From positions 1 through 5,620 of the forward strand of contig JAGIXO010000104.1 in NCBI GenBank assembly GCA_026122915.1: a stretch of 5,620 nucleotides of DNA, given 5' to 3'. The notes beneath the pieces were generated by a model, which had not been told where the DNA came from, did no database searches, and was given only the letters and a program-made list of their open reading frames with translations. The DNA is from Candidatus Electronema nielsenii (GTDB taxonomy: Bacteria > Desulfobacterota > Desulfobulbia > Desulfobulbales > Desulfobulbaceae). Shown here one piece after another: positions 4,632 to 5,620 of the stretch. The first letter of the stretch is position 1; each line of letters begins with the position of its first letter. Made by a program: the position numbers and the translations under genes.

Positions 4632-5620
4632 ATGAAAACACTGCACCTCACCAGCCTTGGCTGTGCGAAAAACTTAGTTGATTCTGAAATGATGCTCGGC
4701 TCTTTGGAACTCAGTGGTTGGCAGGCTGTGGAATATCCAGCTGAGGCAGAATTACTCCTGATCAACACCTGCGGTTTCATCCGCCCAGCAGTGGAAGAGG
4801 CTGTCGATGAAATCCTTCATTTGGCTGAGTACAAGCAGACTGATCCGAGCAAAAAATTAGTCGTGACTGGCTGTCTCGTACAACGCTATGGCTCGGAGTT
4901 ACACAAAGAATTGCCAGAAGTTGATCTCTGGGTCGGCATTGACGATGAGCAACGGATAGCTGAATTGATCAGTGCATTGCCGGGCTGTGCCGGGCTTGTA
5001 CTTCAGCAGCCTTGTCGTTCTTTGGTCAGTAGCGCGATGCCGCGCCGTTTGTCCACGCCGCCGTTCCGCAGCTGGCTAAAAATCACTGAGGGTTGCAATA
5101 ATCGCTGCACCTATTGCATGATTCCCTCCATTCGAGGCGATCTGCGCAGCAGGTCGGTTGCTGATTTGGTCATCGAGGCCCGCGCTTTGGCCCAAGGCGG
5201 GGTAAAAGAGCTGTCTCTCATTGCCCAAGACCTAACCGCCTATGGCACTGATTTAGACAGCAATCTTACCGCGTTGCTCCGGCAGCTATTGGCTGAAACC
5301 GACATTCCTTGGCTCCGCCTGCTTTATCTTTACCCCGCCTCTGTCAGCGATGAGCTGTTAGATTTGATGGCAGAACAGCCGCGTATTGTGCCGTATTTAG
5401 ACATCCCTTTTCAACATGTCAGCAGCAATGTGCTGCAACGAATGAACCGACGCTACGGGCAACAGGATTTAGACCAGCTGATTGCCCGAATCAGGAAAAG
5501 GATTCCTCACTGCGCGCTGCGTACAACGATGATGGTTGGTTTTCCCGGCGAGACCGAACAAGATGTGGCCGAGCTGTTGAAATGTTTAGAAAGCTGGCAG
5601 TTAGATCATGTCGGCGTATT
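4632..5620 (+). CDS. rimO: Ribosomal protein uS12 methylthiotransferase RimO (partial, 3' end beyond the window)
   Basis: RimO is a radical-SAM enzyme that adds a methylthio group to the conserved Asp (D89 in E. coli) of ribosomal protein uS12. The 329 codons in the window cover the N-terminal methylthiotransferase domain and most of the radical-SAM domain; the TRAM domain would lie beyond the edge. The first iron-sulfur cluster is held by C11 (SLGCAKNLVDSE), C47 (NTCGF) and C81 (TGCLVQRY). The SAM-binding cluster is C155, C159 and C162 in EGCNNRCTYCMIPSIRGDL. The IPS-RGDL wording distinguishes RimO from MiaB, which has VPYTRG there. Further family blocks are IAQDLTAYG (197-205), DIPFQHVSSNVLQRMNRRY and MVGFPGET. 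The ATG at 4632 fits the family N-terminus (MKTLHLTSLGC). An in-frame TTG at 4617 is possible but less likely. No clear Shine-Dalgarno precedes the ATG. No disruption is visible. Confidence 0.95.
   Translation, partial: MKTLHLTSLGCAKNLVDSEMMLGSLELSGWQAVEYPAEAELLLINTCGFIRPAVEEAVDEILHLAEYKQTDPSKKLVVTGCLVQRYGSELHKELPEVDLWVGIDDEQRIAELISALPGCAGLVLQQPCRSLVSSAMPRRLSTPPFRSWLKITEGCNNRCTYCMIPSIRGDLRSRSVADLVIEARALAQGGVKELSLIAQDLTAYGTDLDSNLTALLRQLLAETDIPWLRLLYLYPASVSDELLDLMAEQPRIVPYLDIPFQHVSSNVLQRMNRRYGQQDLDQLIARIRKRIPHCALRTTMMVGFPGETEQDVAELLKCLESWQLDHVGV

Overview
The window carries four protein-coding genes in a compact bacterial layout. From left to right they are a RelE/HigB-type toxin and NadS/HigA-type antitoxin pair on the minus strand (antitoxin cut by the left edge), a full-length gyrB on the minus strand that contains an in-frame 433-residue intein, and the first ~330 codons of rimO on the plus strand, cut by the right edge. 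Roughly 96% of the window is coding. I found no tRNA, rRNA, CRISPR array or insertion sequence.

The organism is a Gram-negative bacterium. With the intein removed, GyrB is 803 residues and aligns end to end, from memory, with proteobacterial GyrB, including the long insertion inside the C-terminal half that Gram-negative gyrases carry. The wording of GyrB and RimO and the moderate GC content suggest Desulfobacterota (Desulfobulbales-like), but this is a weak inference that needs a database search.

Region 1-640: a two-gene type II toxin-antitoxin operon read leftward, toxin first. The toxin stop and antitoxin start overlap as ATGA. The antitoxin has a strong Shine-Dalgarno inside the toxin gene, while the toxin has none. 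A sigma70-like promoter (587-559) puts the predicted transcript start on the toxin start codon, and a palindrome covers the same spot. A 9-bp hairpin (607-631) separates this operon from the end of gyrB.

Region 641-4351: gyrB, GTG start, interrupted at DNA positions 1757-3055 by an intein inserted between the EGDSAGG and SAKQGRD halves of the TOPRIM catalytic motif. The splicing residues look intact (Cys1, TxxH, penultimate His, terminal Asn, Ser+1). The intein carries an HNH homing endonuclease followed by a tandem array of ~17-residue helical repeats. It closely resembles the Synechocystis GyrB intein as I remember it.

Region 4352-4631: a 280-bp divergent intergenic region with a good gyrB promoter (perfect TATAAT), a potential hairpin in the gyrB leader, a clear gyrB Shine-Dalgarno and only a weak candidate rimO promoter. 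Region 4632-5620: rimO, the ribosomal protein uS12 methylthiotransferase, partial.

Gyrase and RimO are housekeeping enzymes. The accessory elements are the intein, a protein-level homing element that makes gyrase activity dependent on splicing, and the toxin-antitoxin pair downstream of it. I see no evidence that the two accessory elements work together.
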